A stretch of DNA of 64,000 bases from Solirubrobacterales bacterium (GCA_027315255.1 DAHUYL010000126.1:1-64000); one strand, 5' to 3'. Shown: positions 17,686-27,352, counted from the first letter of the stretch. Program-made: numbers and translations. Notes: generated from the letters alone by a model not told the origin.

Positions 17686-20421
17686 ATGGGGATCGGGCGG
17701 CGAGTTGTGCTTTGGGCGCGCTGCGTTGCGGCGCTGATCGGATGCATCGCAGGTTCGCTGTTCGCCACCTCGACGGCAGCGGCGTCGTCGGCGCGGCAAC
17801 CGGCCGCGGGAGTGGTCGGCGTCGTGCCGGTCCATCTCGGTTCCTCGTCGGGCGCAACGTCGCCGTTCGACCAGCCGCTGTCCGCCGCGACGTTCCCCGC
17901 GGTCCCGCCCCCCGACGGCGGCGGCGGCCCGGTGATCTACAACGGCGGGCCGGTGATGGCGTCGAACACGAACTACGTGGTCGTGTGGACTCCGCAGGGC
18001 TACAGCGGTGCTCCATTCCAGACCGGCTACGTGAGCGGCGTCGACCAGTACTTCAGGGACATCGCGGCCGCCAGCGGCAGCACCACGTTCAACGATTCCG
18101 TCGCGTCGCAGTACAACGATGCGACCGGCGCGACCGCCGGGGGCGTCTCGACGTTCGGTGGCGAGTCAGACGACACCGACGCGCTGCCGGCCAACGGGTG
18201 CTCGGCGGGAACGATCTGCCTGACCGACTCCCAGCTGCAGAGCGAGCTCAAGACCTTCCTGGCGAGCAAGGGGCTGTCGGGCGGGCCGACGAGCGAGTAC
18301 TTCGTGCTGACCCCTCCGGGCGTGGTCAGCTGCCTCGACGATGGCACGAGCTGCTCGACGAATTCGTTCTGTGCCTACCACGGCTATACCGGAGGCACCT
18401 CGGGCTACGTGTACGCGGACATCCCCGACCTGGCCGGCAGCTCTGGCTGCGATCCGTTCTACATCCCACAAAGCGGGAGTCCGTGCAGCGCTGCCCCGTG
18501 CTCATATCCGAATGGGCCCGCTGACGGGATGCTGTGGGCGGTCTCAAATGCCCACAACGAGGCGACGACCGACCCCGAACCGGCGACCGGCTGGAGCCTC
18601 GACCCCAGTCACTGCAGCGGCGGCATTCCTTGCGGGATCGTCAACAACTGCGCCTTCAACGAGCTGACCGACCCCCACCAGACGGCGTCCAACGGGGCGC
18701 CGTACAACATGACAATCAACGGGGACCACTACTGGCTGCAGCCGCTGTGGAGCAACCAGGGTCAGGCCTGCGTCGACAGCTGGAGCTCCAACGGCAACAC
18801 GGCGACGGCGAGCTTCACGGTGAGCCCGCAAGGCGGGAACCAGGTTACGTTCGACGCGAGCGGCTCGACGAGCGCGGGCTCCGGCGCCGCATCGGGGATC
18901 CTGGGCTACGCCTGGGAGTTCAACGACGACGCGACCACGGCCGGGGGCCAGACCGGTTACGTCGAGGCGAACTTCGGCCACCCGACGGTCACGCGCATAT
19001 TCCCTGGGCCCGGCACATACACGGTCGCACTGACCGTGCTGCTCGGTGACGGAACGAGCAGCGGGACCTCGGAGCAGGTCACGGTGTCCTCCGGCACGCC
19101 CCCGCCCGCCCCGACCGTGACGGGCCTCAGCCCCTCGTTCGGGCCGTCGGCGGGCGCCACGACCGTGACGATCGCCGGCACGAACCTCGCGGGGGTCACC
19201 GCGGTCAAGTTCGGCTCGAAGCTCGCGCACTTCGTCCAGCAGGCCGACGGCACGCTCCAGGCCGACTCGCCGCCGGGCGCGGGGTCCGTCGATGTGACCG
19301 TCACCACCGCAGGCGGGTCGAGCGCGACCAGCGCCGCCGACAGGTTCCTCTACGGGCCGGTGGCGCCGGTGGCGGGGTTCGGCATCTTCCCCAGTCCGGT
19401 CGCCGGAAGTGCCGTGACGTTCGACGCCGCGGGCTCGAGCGACCCGAACCCCGGAGGAAGTATCACCAGCTACAGCTGGAACTTCGGCGACGGGACCGCG
19501 CCGGGCACCGGGGCGAGGGTCTCGCACACGTACACCGCGGCCGGCACGTACAACGTGACGCTGACCGTCGTCGAGTTCGAGGGTCAGAACGCATCGGTCA
19601 CGCACGCGGTCACGGTGGCACCGGCATCGACGGGAACGGGGACGACGACCACGACGACCACCCCCACGGGACAGCCGCCTGTGAACGCCGTCCTGCCGCA
19701 GATCAGCGGCAACCCGGTGGTCGGCAGCACGCTCACCGCCAGCACCGGCACGTGGGGGTTCGCCCCGACCTCGCTCACCTACCAGTGGGAGGGCTGCGAC
19801 AGCCACGGCAATTGCCACAACGTCGCAGGCGCGACCGGCACGAGCTACGTACCCGTCGCCCCCGACCTCAACACCACGCTCCATGTGTCGGTGACTGCCG
19901 CCAACGCGTTCGGATCGGCATCCGCAACCTCGGCCCCGACGATCCCGGTCGGATCTGACCAGGTGCCGGTCACGACCGGCGCGCCCCAGACGTCGGGTGA
20001 CACGGCCGTCGTCCCGGAGGGCTGCCAGGACGGATTCATCCTCGTCTGCGTGCTGTTCTTCAACTTCGATATCGGCCACTACGACGGGCCCCCGCCCCCG
20101 CCCCCGTCTTCCGGCCCGGCCCGGGTCGACGCGGTGGCCGCCCGCGTGCCAGCCGCCAAGCAGGGCGGCAAGCGTCACCCCAAGCCCAAGCCCAAGCGGA
20201 AGGTGATCGTCGTCGGCAGCGCCAAGGCCTCGATCCCGCGCGGCAGCACCGCGGACGTCAAGGTCGGGCTCAACCGGACCGGCAAGCGGCTGCTGGCTGC
20301 GGCCAAGAACCACAAGTTGAACGTGAAGCTCGTGATCACGATGGGCGGCAAGACGGTCGGCACCCGGACGATCGTGTTCACGGCCAAGCCGCCGGGCAAG
20401 CACAAGAAGAAGCACGGCTGA
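17686..20421 (+). CDS. Large secreted PKD/IPT-domain surface protein
   Basis: The 911-residue exoprotein begins with a signal peptide (about residues 1-33). Residues about 75-370 form a cysteine-rich region ([26 protein letters not shown]) resembling actinobacterial and plant phosphate-induced/EXORDIUM-like proteins. A PKD-like domain follows ([10 protein letters not shown]... GTYTVALTV), then an IPT/TIG domain ([21 protein letters not shown]) and a second PKD domain ([13 protein letters not shown]... GTYNVTLTV). Next are a threonine-rich linker, an Ig-like segment and a lysine-rich tail. No sortase motif is seen; the basic tail may hold it to the wall by charge. It may act in adhesion or polysaccharide binding, possibly with the divergent glycosidase. 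Confidence 0.82.
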   Translation: MGIGRRVVLWARCVAALIGCIAGSLFATSTAAASSARQPAAGVVGVVPVHLGSSSGATSPFDQPLSAATFPAVPPPDGGGGPVIYNGGPVMASNTNYVVVWTPQGYSGAPFQTGYVSGVDQYFRDIAAASGSTTFNDSVASQYNDATGATAGGVSTFGGESDDTDALPANGCSAGTICLTDSQLQSELKTFLASKGLSGGPTSEYFVLTPPGVVSCLDDGTSCSTNSFCAYHGYTGGTSGYVYADIPDLAGSSGCDPFYIPQSGSPCSAAPCSYPNGPADGMLWAVSNAHNEATTDPEPATGWSLDPSHCSGGIPCGIVNNCAFNELTDPHQTASNGAPYNMTINGDHYWLQPLWSNQGQACVDSWSSNGNTATASFTVSPQGGNQVTFDASGSTSAGSGAASGILGYAWEFNDDATTAGGQTGYVEANFGHPTVTRIFPGPGTYTVALTVLLGDGTSSGTSEQVTVSSGTPPPAPTVTGLSPSFGPSAGATTVTIAGTNLAGVTAVKFGSKLAHFVQQADGTLQADSPPGAGSVDVTVTTAGGSSATSAADRFLYGPVAPVAGFGIFPSPVAGSAVTFDAAGSSDPNPGGSITSYSWNFGDGTAPGTGARVSHTYTAAGTYNVTLTVVEFEGQNASVTHAVTVAPASTGTGTTTTTTTPTGQPPVNAVLPQISGNPVVGSTLTASTGTWGFAPTSLTYQWEGCDSHGNCHNVAGATGTSYVPVAPDLNTTLHVSVTAANAFGSASATSAPTIPVGSDQVPVTTGAPQTSGDTAVVPEGCQDGFILVCVLFFNFDIGHYDGPPPPPPSSGPARVDAVAARVPAAKQGGKRHPKPKPKRKVIVVGSAKASIPRGSTADVKVGLNRTGKRLLAAAKNHKLNVKLVITMGGKTVGTRTIVFTAKPPGKHKKKHG

Positions 20422-20470
20422 CGCGGGCGTTCTTCGCCACTTGTTAGACGGGTGCTCCATCATTGCGGCG

Positions 20471-21148
20471 ATGGCGCACATCCTGGTAGTGGACGACGAG
20501 CCGCCCGTCCGGCGCGCGCTCGAGCGAGCGCTGCGGCTCGAGCGCTACGAGGTCGAGCTCGCGGCCGACGGCCGCGAGGCGCTCGACCGGCTTGCCGAGC
20601 GGCCGGTCGACGCGCTCGTGCTCGACGTGATGATGCCCGTGATCGACGGGATCGAGGTGTGCCGGCGGCTGCGCGCCGCAGGGGACCGCACCCCGATCCT
20701 GATGCTGACCGCGCGCGACGCGATCGACGACCGCGTCCAGGGGCTCGATGTCGGCGCCGACGACTACCTCGTCAAGCCGTTCGCGCTGCGCGAGCTGCAG
20801 GCGCGGATCCGGGCGTTGCTGCGCCGCGCCAGCGACGACGAGAACGGCAGCGAGATCCTGCGCTTCGGCGATCTGGTGCTCGACCCGAGCGCCCACGAGG
20901 TCCACCGCGGAGATCGCCTCGTCGAGCTGTCGAAGACCGAGTTCCTGCTGCTCGAGCTGTTCATGAAGCACCCGCGGCAGGTGCTGACCCGCTCGACGAT
21001 CTTCGAGAACGTGTGGGGTTACGACTTCGGGCCCACCTCGAACGCGCTCGGCGTCTACATCGGCTACCTGCGCCGCAAGACCGAGGAGGGCGGCGAGCCG
21101 CGCGTGCTGCACACCGTGCGCGGCATCGGCTACGTCCTCAAGGATTGA
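20471..21148 (+). CDS. OmpR/PhoB-family response regulator (MprA-like)
   Basis: The 225-residue regulator has a receiver domain with the acidic pair VVDDE, phospho-acceptor D52 (VLDVMMP), T/K switch residues ([13 protein letters not shown]) and a C-terminal winged helix ([12 protein letters not shown]... [13 protein letters not shown]... VYIGYLRRK). I chose the ATG at 20471 since the receiver fold starts there; the frame from 20441 adds ten residues without homology features. It is followed 7 bases later by its sensor kinase, a typical pair. In actinobacteria this subfamily often answers to cell-envelope stress; the signal here is unknown. Confidence 0.92.
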   Translation: MAHILVVDDEPPVRRALERALRLERYEVELAADGREALDRLAERPVDALVLDVMMPVIDGIEVCRRLRAAGDRTPILMLTARDAIDDRVQGLDVGADDYLVKPFALRELQARIRALLRRASDDENGSEILRFGDLVLDPSAHEVHRGDRLVELSKTEFLLLELFMKHPRQVLTRSTIFENVWGYDFGPTSNALGVYIGYLRRKTEEGGEPRVLHTVRGIGYVLKD

Positions 21149-21155
21149 TTCTGGC

Positions 21156-22607
21156 GTGCCCCTGCGCAAGCGGATCAGCCTCGCCGCGGCCGGTGCGGTC
21201 GCGCTTGCCGTCGCAATCGCCGTCGCCGTGTCCTACAGCGTCGTCCGCAGCCAGCTTCGTGGGGAGGTCGACACCGAGTTGCGCGCCCAGCAGCAGCGTG
21301 TCGAGGAGACCAACTACCTCGGCCGGACCCTGCCCGGGGCGACCACGCGCGAAGGCGGCTCGGGGCCGTACGCGCAGATCGTTTCCTCCAGCGGTGGGGT
21401 GATCCCGCTCGGAACCCTGACGCTTCCGCACGGCTCGATCGCGGAGGCGGTCGCCGCAGGCAGGCGCAACAACGTTCTGGTCGACGCCGATGTCGGCGGC
21501 ATGCATCTGCGGGTCCTGATGTTCCAGGCCGTCTATTACCCGTACGGGCCGCTGGGCCCGCGGGCGCCGGTCGCCGTCGAGCTCGCGCGCCCGCTGACCG
21601 GGGTCGACAACCTGCTCTCCCACCTGCGCCTGGTGCTGGCGCTCCTGTTCCTCGGTTGCGTGGCGCTGGCAGCCGCACTTGGGCGGATGGCTGCCCGGCG
21701 CGTGCTCGCACCGCTCGCCCATGTGACCGGGATGGCGAAGGCAATCGGCGAGACCGACGACCTCAGCCTCCGGCTCGCGGTCCACACCGACGACGAGGTC
21801 GGACAGCTCGAGACGCGCTTCAACGAGATGCTCGCACGGCTCGAGGAGTCGCGGACGGCGCTCGACGAGTCCGTTCGCTCGCAGCGCCAGCTCGTCGCCG
21901 ACGCGTCGCACGAGCTGCGCACGCCCGTCACCAGCCTGCGGACCAACATCGAGGTGCTGCTCGCCGGCGGCGACCTCGACGAGGAGGAGCGCCGCCGCCT
22001 TCTGGCAGACGTGGTCGAGCAGAGCGAGGAGCTCACCGGCCTCGTCTCCGATCTGATCGAGGTCGCCCGCGGCGACCTGCCCTCCGGCGAGCTGGACGAG
22101 GTGCGTCTCGACGGGATCGCCGAGGAGTGCCTCGAACGCTCACGACGCAACCGCCCGGAGGTCACGTTCACGGCCACGCTCGAGCCCGCGCTCGTGCGCG
22201 GCAACCCCGAGCGGCTGACGCGCGCGATCAACAACCTGCTCGACAACGCCGCACGCCACGGCGGGCCGCACGGCTCGGTCGAGGTCGCGGTCGACGCGGC
22301 CGGCGTCCGCGTCCGCGACCACGGCAGCGGGATCGATCCGGCCGACCTGCCACACATCTTCGACCGCTTCTACCGCGGCGCCGATTCGCGGGCTCGGCAG
22401 GGAAGCGGCCTCGGGCTGGCGATCGTGCGTCAGGTGGCCGAGCAGCACGGCGGCAGCGCCACGGCGGCCAATGCCGACGGCGGCGGCGCGCTGTTCACGC
22501 TGACGCTGCCCGGCTCGCCGGTCCCCGAGAGCAGCGAGTCCGGCGATGGGCCGATCGGCCCGAGCTCGCCCGGCTACGACGCCGGCGGCGTCGTCACGCG
22601 CGCGTGA
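21156..22607 (+). CDS. Sensor histidine kinase (MprB-like)
   Basis: The 483-residue kinase begins at a GTG. It has TM1 (about 9-30), an extracytoplasmic loop of about 125 residues, TM2 (about 156-176), a HAMP linker, the HisKA motif LVADASHELRTPVTSL with phospho-acceptor H252, and a HATPase domain (RAINNLLDNAARHG, VRDHGSGIDP, GSGLGLAIVRQV). All N, G1 and G2 motifs are present. It phosphorylates the regulator just upstream. The C-terminus is a serine/glycine tail that overlaps the 3' end of the convergent gene by 34 bases. Confidence 0.93.
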   Translation: MPLRKRISLAAAGAVALAVAIAVAVSYSVVRSQLRGEVDTELRAQQQRVEETNYLGRTLPGATTREGGSGPYAQIVSSSGGVIPLGTLTLPHGSIAEAVAAGRRNNVLVDADVGGMHLRVLMFQAVYYPYGPLGPRAPVAVELARPLTGVDNLLSHLRLVLALLFLGCVALAAALGRMAARRVLAPLAHVTGMAKAIGETDDLSLRLAVHTDDEVGQLETRFNEMLARLEESRTALDESVRSQRQLVADASHELRTPVTSLRTNIEVLLAGGDLDEEERRRLLADVVEQSEELTGLVSDLIEVARGDLPSGELDEVRLDGIAEECLERSRRNRPEVTFTATLEPALVRGNPERLTRAINNLLDNAARHGGPHGSVEVAVDAAGVRVRDHGSGIDPADLPHIFDRFYRGADSRARQGSGLGLAIVRQVAEQHGGSATAANADGGGALFTLTLPGSPVPESSESGDGPIGPSSPGYDAGGVVTRA

Positions 22608-23110
22608 CGCGCCGACTCGAAGCTTCGCCGCAGGAGCCAGAAGCACAGCGCGAACGCCGGGATCACCGGCGCGAGCAGCAGCAGACGGTCGTTCGGCTCG
22701 CCGAACAGCAGCACGATCGCCGTTTCCATCCCGACCGCGGGAACCGCCGCCAGCAGCGCGCAGTGCGACCGGTACCCGGTGAAGTGCTCGCGCGCGGTCA
22801 CCTCGAGAACGCCCAGGCCGCACACGGCCGCGCCGGCGGCGAGCGCCGCGGTGTTGCCGGACGCGAACCCGACCACGACTCCCACCAGCCCGATCGCGAT
22901 CGCCGTCTCGGATACCGGCAGGCCCGCGAACGGCCCCGGAGGTCGCTCGCCGGCGGTCCCGAGGCGACGCTGCGCCAGCGCGCTCTGCCGTCGCGCGGCC
23001 TGCAGGCTGGCGGCGTGCTCGGCCCGACGTTGCGAGCCGACCGCCCGTGGCCGGCTCGTGACCGCGCCCCGCGGCTTACGCGCCCGACGTCCGGATCGCT
23101 GGCTTGCCAC
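22574..23110 (-). CDS. Small membrane protein, function unknown
   Basis: The 178-residue product has a very basic N-terminal 50 residues followed by four hydrophobic segments (ETAIAIGLVGVVVGFASG; LAAGAAVCGLGVLEV; HCALLAAVPAVGMETAIVLL; LLLLAPVIPAFALCFWLL). The start is taken as the GTG at 23110 because the basic tail begins there; a longer frame reaches 23245 and would run into the mazE operator. It is convergent with the kinase gene and divergent from mazEF. I do not recognise the family. Confidence 0.55.
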   Translation of the reverse strand: MASQRSGRRARKPRGAVTSRPRAVGSQRRAEHAASLQAARRQSALAQRRLGTAGERPPGPFAGLPVSETAIAIGLVGVVVGFASGNTAALAAGAAVCGLGVLEVTAREHFTGYRSHCALLAAVPAVGMETAIVLLFGEPNDRLLLLAPVIPAFALCFWLLRRSFESARHARVTTPPAS

Positions 23111-23168
23111 GCGCGGATCATAGGCTGCAGCGAGTTGCCAAGCCGCGGTCTGCAAAGGCCCTGACCAG

Positions 23169-23195
23169 TCATACGAGCTACCATCAACCGTATGA
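23169..23195. promoter_or_regulatory. Operator-like dyad at the mazE start
   Basis: TCATACG (23169-23175) and CGTATGA (23189-23195) form a perfect 7-bp inverted repeat with a 13-base gap. The right arm contains the mazE ATG (23192). No Shine-Dalgarno lies upstream, and TACCAT (23179-23184) could be a -10 box giving a leaderless mRNA. A dyad here fits antitoxin autoregulation. Confidence 0.5.
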
Positions 23196-23443
23196 CGATG
23201 CTCAGCTTTCGTGCCACTGATGAGGATGCCGCCGAGGTTCGACAATGGGCCCAGGCCCTCGGCGTTGACCGGTCAGAGATCCTGCGCGACGCGCTCCACC
23301 GTCACCTCGTCGTCCTGAAGGGCGAGGCTGACGCAGAGGCCTGGCGCCGGCAACCGGCGAGTGATGCAGAGCGATCGCTGGAGGCGATTTCCGACTGGGG
23401 GCCGGCTGAGGACTGGTCAGACTGGATCGATGCAGCGGGGTGA
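23192..23443 (+). CDS. mazE: Ribbon-helix-helix antitoxin (MazE/CopG type)
   Basis: The 83-residue protein starts MTMLSFRATDEDAAEVRQWAQALGVDRSEILRDALHRHL, a ribbon-helix-helix DNA-binding domain (beta strand plus two helices). An acidic, tryptophan-rich tail (DWGPAEDWSDWIDAAG) follows and would bind and block the toxin. It overlaps the toxin start by 14 bases. Such antitoxins repress their own promoter together with the toxin; the dyad at the start codon is the likely site. Confidence 0.82.
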   Translation: MTMLSFRATDEDAAEVRQWAQALGVDRSEILRDALHRHLVVLKGEADAEAWRRQPASDAERSLEAISDWGPAEDWSDWIDAAG

Positions 23444-23738
23444 GATCTGGTTCGCGGCGACACCCGGCGGCGATCGTCCGGTGCTCGTCCTCACCCGGGA
23501 TCCGGTGGCCGACACGATCGGCGCGGTCGTCGTCGCGGCTCTCACGCGCACACGCCGCGGACTCGTCTCCGAACTCGTGCTGAGCGCCGCGGACGACAAC
23601 GTCCCGAGCGACTGCGTCATCAACTTCGACAACGTCCACACGCTGCCACGGGCCAGCTTTCGCTGCCGAGTCACGCAGCTCCCGGCCCGGCGGATGGCCC
23701 AGGTCTGTCGAACGCTGCGCGACGCGACCGGCTGCTGA
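23430..23738 (+). CDS. mazF: MazF-family mRNA interferase toxin
   Basis: The 102-residue protein begins MQRGEIWFAATPGGDRPVLVLTRD, the signature of the MazF/PemK fold (RGEIW and RPVLVL). It continues with VVVAALTRTRRGLVSEL and NFDNVHTLPRASF, where the N-F-D/T-L-P segment corresponds to the conserved substrate-site loop. Length is near the usual 105-115. It cleaves single-stranded RNA at short motifs when free of antitoxin. The start at 23430 was chosen over 23361 because the fold begins there and the overlap with mazE is standard. Confidence 0.9.
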   Translation: MQRGEIWFAATPGGDRPVLVLTRDPVADTIGAVVVAALTRTRRGLVSELVLSAADDNVPSDCVINFDNVHTLPRASFRCRVTQLPARRMAQVCRTLRDATGC

Positions 23739-23775
23739 GCGAATCCCAAGCCAGGACCGACAGTCGGGATGATTA

Positions 23776-23794
23776 CCGCCACCGGGGGTGGCGG
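23776..23794. terminator. Bidirectional hairpin between mazF and csrA
   Basis: CCGCCACC-GGG-GGTGGCGG forms a perfect 8-bp stem in the 96-base gap between two convergent genes. It can serve either strand, though no U-tract is present. Confidence 0.6.
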
Positions 23795-23834
23795 CTCGTG
23801 AGTCTACCGCGGCACCGGGCGCCCGGTTGGGGGG

Positions 23835-24080
23835 CTACGGCTCGCCTGGACCGGGGGGCAGGTCCGAGAGCACCGGGAGCGCAGGCAGCTCGGCCGGCGC
23901 GCTCGCCGCCGCCTCGTTCTCGCGCTTGACCTCGAGCCAGATCTCCTCGCGGTAGATCGAGACCGAGCGTGGCGCGTCGATCCCCAGGCGGACGGTCGCC
24001 CCGCGCACCTCGAGCACCTCGATCACCACCTCGCCGCCCACGATCACCCGCTCGCCCGCGCGGCGGGTGATCCTCAGCAT
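23835..24080 (-). CDS. csrA: Carbon storage/flagellar regulator CsrA
   Basis: The 81-residue protein is a CsrA homologue: MLRITRRAGERVIVGGEVVIEVLEV, then VRLGIDAPRSVSIYREEI, which contains the RNA-binding beta strands, followed by an alanine/proline-rich tail of about 25 residues. It binds GGA motifs in mRNA leaders; in Bacillus it represses flagellin translation and is itself held by FliW. Its start overlaps the end of fliW by 7 bases, the usual fliW-csrA pair. It closes the minus-strand hook-filament operon. Confidence 0.95.
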   Translation of the reverse strand: MLRITRRAGERVIVGGEVVIEVLEVRGATVRLGIDAPRSVSIYREEIWLEVKRENEAAASAPAELPALPVLSDLPPGPGEP

Positions 24081-24502
24081 GGAAACAGCTGCGCGCGCAG
24101 CGCAGCGCCGGCGGCCTGGTTGATCACCTGGTCGGCGCGCCCCGCGCGGATCAGGATCGGCGCCTTGAGGTTGGCGGTGAACTGCTGCAGCTCGGCGTTC
24201 GCGCTGACCGTCACGTAGATGTCGGGCGAGCTGCCGGCATCGAGGCCGAGCCGCTCCGCGTCCTCGTCGCTCAGCTCCATCACGAAGTCGGCGAAGAAGC
24301 GGTGCGGATTCGTGACGGGCAGCGCAAGCCCCGGGTCGTCGAGCGACTGCAGCCACAGGAACGGGCTGTCCGGGTCGCGCGCGATCAGCGCGTAGCGGCT
24401 GCCACCGAGGCCGATCAGCCCGTCGGGAAACTCGAGCACGCTGTCCTCGGCGATCTCGACCTGGCCGAAGCGGCTGCTCTGGATCGTGAACACCATCGTC
24501 AC
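24074..24502 (-). CDS. fliW: Flagellar assembly factor FliW
   Basis: The 142-residue protein has the FliW features FGQVEIAEDSVLEFPDGLIGLGGSRYALIARD, FLWLQSLDDPGLALPVTNPHRFF and NLKAPILIRAGRADQVI. FliW binds either flagellin or CsrA and so couples flagellin synthesis to export. It lies between flgL and csrA, the conserved order in monoderms. It implies a flagellin gene elsewhere in the genome. Confidence 0.95.
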   Translation of the reverse strand: MTMVFTIQSSRFGQVEIAEDSVLEFPDGLIGLGGSRYALIARDPDSPFLWLQSLDDPGLALPVTNPHRFFADFVMELSDEDAERLGLDAGSSPDIYVTVSANAELQQFTANLKAPILIRAGRADQVINQAAGAALRAQLFPC

Positions 24503-24529
24503 CTCAGTCTAAGCGGGGCGACGGCGGCG

Positions 24530-25441
24530 TCAGGGGTGCAGGAAGCTCAGCAGCGAGTTCTGGACCAGCTGTGCCCCAGACTGGAGCGCGGCCTGGTAGC
24601 CCGCCTGCTGGGTCGAGTACAGGATCGACGCCTGCGACATGTCGACGTCCTGGACGCTGGCCAGCTCCGTCGAGGTCGCCGTCTGGAGCGACTGCAGCCG
24701 TGTCCCGGCGATGTTCAGCTGATCCTCGGTCGCGCCGAGGTCGGCCTGGACGGACGACAGCTGGCCGAGATTCGTGTCGAGGTTCGCCAGCTGGCCGCCC
24801 AGTGACGAGGTGCTGCCGCCCGCCAGGTCGGTCTGGATCGTCTGCAGCGTGGACAGGAGCAGTCCGTCGGTGCCGCCGCTGCCGAGCACCGCACCGAGGT
24901 TCGTGTTGATGGCGATCTGCGACGCGGCGCCGGGGCCGATCGCGCGGGTGATCGTCCCGGTGTTGCCGTTGTAGGTGTCCGGTGAGCTCGGTCCGACGGC
25001 ATACGGCTCGGTTGCGGTGGCGGTCCCGCTGAACACGTACATGCCCTTGTACTCGGTGTCGGCGGCCTCCTTGATCGAATCGATCAGCTGCCCCACCTGG
25101 TCGGACATGTCCTTGAGGTCGGTCGCGTTGTTGGTGCCGTTGCTCGCCTCGACGGCCAGCGTCCTTGCGGCCTGCCCCATCTGGTAGATCGACTGCAGCG
25201 CCGCGCTGGAGGTCTGCGTCCACGCGAGCCCGTCGTTGATACTGGTCGTGTAGTCCTGGATGCCGGCCAGCTGCCCATCCAGCAGCAGCGCCTCGCCGGC
25301 CCCGAACGGATTGTCGGACGGCTGTTGGATCGCGAGTCCGGTGGACAGCTCGTTCTGGGTGTTGTCGAGCTGAGCGAGGTCGTTGTTGAGCGAGTTCAAC
25401 AACATGTTCGCCTGCATCTGAGTGGTGATTCGCTCGGTCAT
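24530..25441 (-). CDS. flgL: Hook-filament junction protein FlgL
   Basis: The 303-residue protein has flagellin-like ends: MTERITTQMQANMLLNSLNNDLAQLDNTQNELSTG at the N-terminus with the usual PSDNPFGAGEALLL motif, and a C-terminal coiled region ELASVQDVDMSQASILYSTQQAGYQAALQ. The middle is short (YKGMYVFSGTATATEPY). FlgL joins the hook-FlgK zone to the filament. The ATG at 25441 gives the family N-terminus; the longer frame from 26398 overlaps flgK and is a shadow. It follows flgK by 26 bases. Confidence 0.95.
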   Translation of the reverse strand: MTERITTQMQANMLLNSLNNDLAQLDNTQNELSTGLAIQQPSDNPFGAGEALLLDGQLAGIQDYTTSINDGLAWTQTSSAALQSIYQMGQAARTLAVEASNGTNNATDLKDMSDQVGQLIDSIKEAADTEYKGMYVFSGTATATEPYAVGPSSPDTYNGNTGTITRAIGPGAASQIAINTNLGAVLGSGGTDGLLLSTLQTIQTDLAGGSTSSLGGQLANLDTNLGQLSSVQADLGATEDQLNIAGTRLQSLQTATSTELASVQDVDMSQASILYSTQQAGYQAALQSGAQLVQNSLLSFLHP

Positions 25442-25467
25442 CGCAAACGTCTCCCGGAAGCAGCCGC

Positions 25468-26781
25468 CTATGCGGACGCGGCTGCGCTCATCAGCGCGTT
25501 CATCATGGCGCCGAACGCATTCATCACCTGGGCCGAGGCCTGGTAGGCCTGCTGCTCCTGCTGCATGTTCGTCACCTCCTGCGAGATGTCGACGCCCTCG
25601 ATGCTCTGCTGCTGGTTCTGGATCGCGGTCGTCAGCGCGGTCTGGGTCCTGGCGTTGTTCTGGGCGTTCTGCGCGCCCGCCCCGAGCGAGGTGACGAGTG
25701 ACTGATAGGCCTGGTCGGCCGTCCCGCCCGACAGGCTCGCCTCTGCGGTGGCGACATCGTTGCCGCCCGGGTTGGCGGTCGAGGAACTGGTCGCCGACAC
25801 CGCCGATGCGCTGACCGCCACCGCGATCGTGCTGGCGCTGGTGCCGCTGAAGAACGGAGTCTGGAGCCCCGTCACGCCATTGACCTCGGACACGAGCGCA
25901 GCGGCGGCCGTGTCGAGCATCGAGCTGTACTGGGCGATTCCTCCACCCGCCTCGGTGAGGCTGATCAGCGCCCCGAGCGTGCCGCCGGAGGCGCCGGTGA
26001 TCGTCTGTGGCCAGTTCACGGTGGAGCCGCTGACGAGCGCTTGAGCTGCGTCGCCGAAGCCGACGGTGACCGTCCCGTTGCTGTTGTTGGTCACGGAGAT
26101 CTTCGCGAGCGACGACAGGTCGTTGAGGAACTTGTTGCGCTGGTCGATCAGCGTGTTCGGATCCTGACCCGCAGCCGTCGCCTGCTGGATCGACGTGTTC
26201 AGCTGGGCGATCGAGGCCGCGTCGTTCGCCACCTCGCCGCCGGCGCCCTCCAGCGAGTTCAGCTGGCCCGTCGCCTGCGAGGAGATCACCGAGAGCTGGT
26301 TCGAGAGCTGGTTCAGCGATTGGGCCAGATTGGTCCCGTCGGCGACCACCGCGGTCTTGGCGGCGGCGCTCGTGGGGTTGTCGGCGAGGTCGCTCCACGC
26401 GCTCCAGAAGGTCGACAGCTGCGAGGAGATGCCGGCGGTGGAGGGCTCGTTGAGCATCGACTGCATCTCGTTGAGGTAGCTCACCTGGGTATTGGCGGCA
26501 CTCGAGCTCGCGTTCTGAGTGCGGTAGGAGGCGTCGAGGTACTGGTTGGCGTTGTTCGTGATCGACAGCGCGTCGACGCCCGTTCCGATCTGGATCGAGC
26601 CCCCCGCCGCGTTTCCGTCGGCGGCCGTCAACGGCGGGGTCTCGGTCAGGTTGACCGACTCGGCCACGTACCCCGGCGTGTTCTGGTTGGCGATGTTCTG
26701 CGAGGTGACGTCGAGCTCCTGCTGCGCGGCCTCGATGCCGCTCAGCGCCGACTGCAGGGGTGTGTAGGTGGAGATGTACAT
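25468..26781 (-). CDS. flgK: Hook-filament junction protein FlgK
   Basis: The 437-residue protein starts with the axial-family signature TPLQSALSGIEAAQQELDVTSQNIANQNTPGYV. It includes LNQLSNQLSVIS, LIDQRNKFLNDLSSLAKISV and a C-terminal NMQQEQQAYQASAQVMNAFGAMMNALMS helix. It is shorter than enterobacterial FlgK (about 550), so the surface-exposed middle domain is reduced. It is the first adaptor between hook and filament. FlgN upstream should be its export chaperone. Confidence 0.95.
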   Translation of the reverse strand: MYISTYTPLQSALSGIEAAQQELDVTSQNIANQNTPGYVAESVNLTETPPLTAADGNAAGGSIQIGTGVDALSITNNANQYLDASYRTQNASSSAANTQVSYLNEMQSMLNEPSTAGISSQLSTFWSAWSDLADNPTSAAAKTAVVADGTNLAQSLNQLSNQLSVISSQATGQLNSLEGAGGEVANDAASIAQLNTSIQQATAAGQDPNTLIDQRNKFLNDLSSLAKISVTNNSNGTVTVGFGDAAQALVSGSTVNWPQTITGASGGTLGALISLTEAGGGIAQYSSMLDTAAAALVSEVNGVTGLQTPFFSGTSASTIAVAVSASAVSATSSSTANPGGNDVATAEASLSGGTADQAYQSLVTSLGAGAQNAQNNARTQTALTTAIQNQQQSIEGVDISQEVTNMQQEQQAYQASAQVMNAFGAMMNALMSAAASA

Positions 26782-26794
26782 TGCTGCCCGGCCC

Positions 26795-27352
26795 TCACGC
26801 CTCGAGGTCGAACACGCGGATCCTCGTACGGGAGCTGTTGCGGCGGCTGCAGTGATCCCCGTCCGCGTCGTAGCCGCCGGTGGCGCCAGCCAGGCGCAAC
26901 AGGTGGTCGAGGAACGCCAGCTCCTGCTGCATCAGCGCGCGGTTGGTGCGATGCTCGCGCTGGATCTCGGTCAGCATCCCGCGCAGCGCGGCGCCGCTCG
27001 CATGCGCGCGCTCGGCCGAGCCCGGGTCCATCAGGCGTTCGAGCAGCGACATGCTGACGTCGCCGGGTCCGACGCCGAGCTGTGCCGCGGCGCGCTGGAG
27101 CAACTCGACGCGCTCCAGTTCGAGCACCTCGCGCCGGTGCATCTCCGCCTGCAGGCCTCCCGCCAGGCGGACGACGTTCTGCACGTCGCGTTGACGGATC
27201 GCCGTGCCCTGCTCGAACACGATCGCCAGCAGGCGCCGCGCGGACGCGATCTGCGTCTCGAGGTGGGCGAGGAAATCGGCGCTCAGCAACGGGTCGATCC
27301 GCCGGCTGGGTGCCGGGGCATCGACCTGCTGGTCGTCGGCGATCACGCTCAT
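26795..27352 (-). CDS. flgN: FlgN-like export chaperone
   Basis: The 185-residue helical protein (FLAHLETQIASARRLLAIVFEQGTAIRQRDVQNVV, RREVLELERVELLQRAAAQLG, HRTNRALMQQELAFLDHLLRL) matches the FlgN pattern of an N-terminal bundle and a C-terminal amphipathic helix that binds FlgK/FlgL. Its ATG overlaps the flgG-type gene stop (ATGA). Position directly before flgK supports the call more than sequence does, since FlgN diverges strongly. Confidence 0.8.
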   Translation of the reverse strand: MSVIADDQQVDAPAPSRRIDPLLSADFLAHLETQIASARRLLAIVFEQGTAIRQRDVQNVVRLAGGLQAEMHRREVLELERVELLQRAAAQLGVGPGDVSMSLLERLMDPGSAERAHASGAALRGMLTEIQREHRTNRALMQQELAFLDHLLRLAGATGGYDADGDHCSRRNSSRTRIRVFDLEA

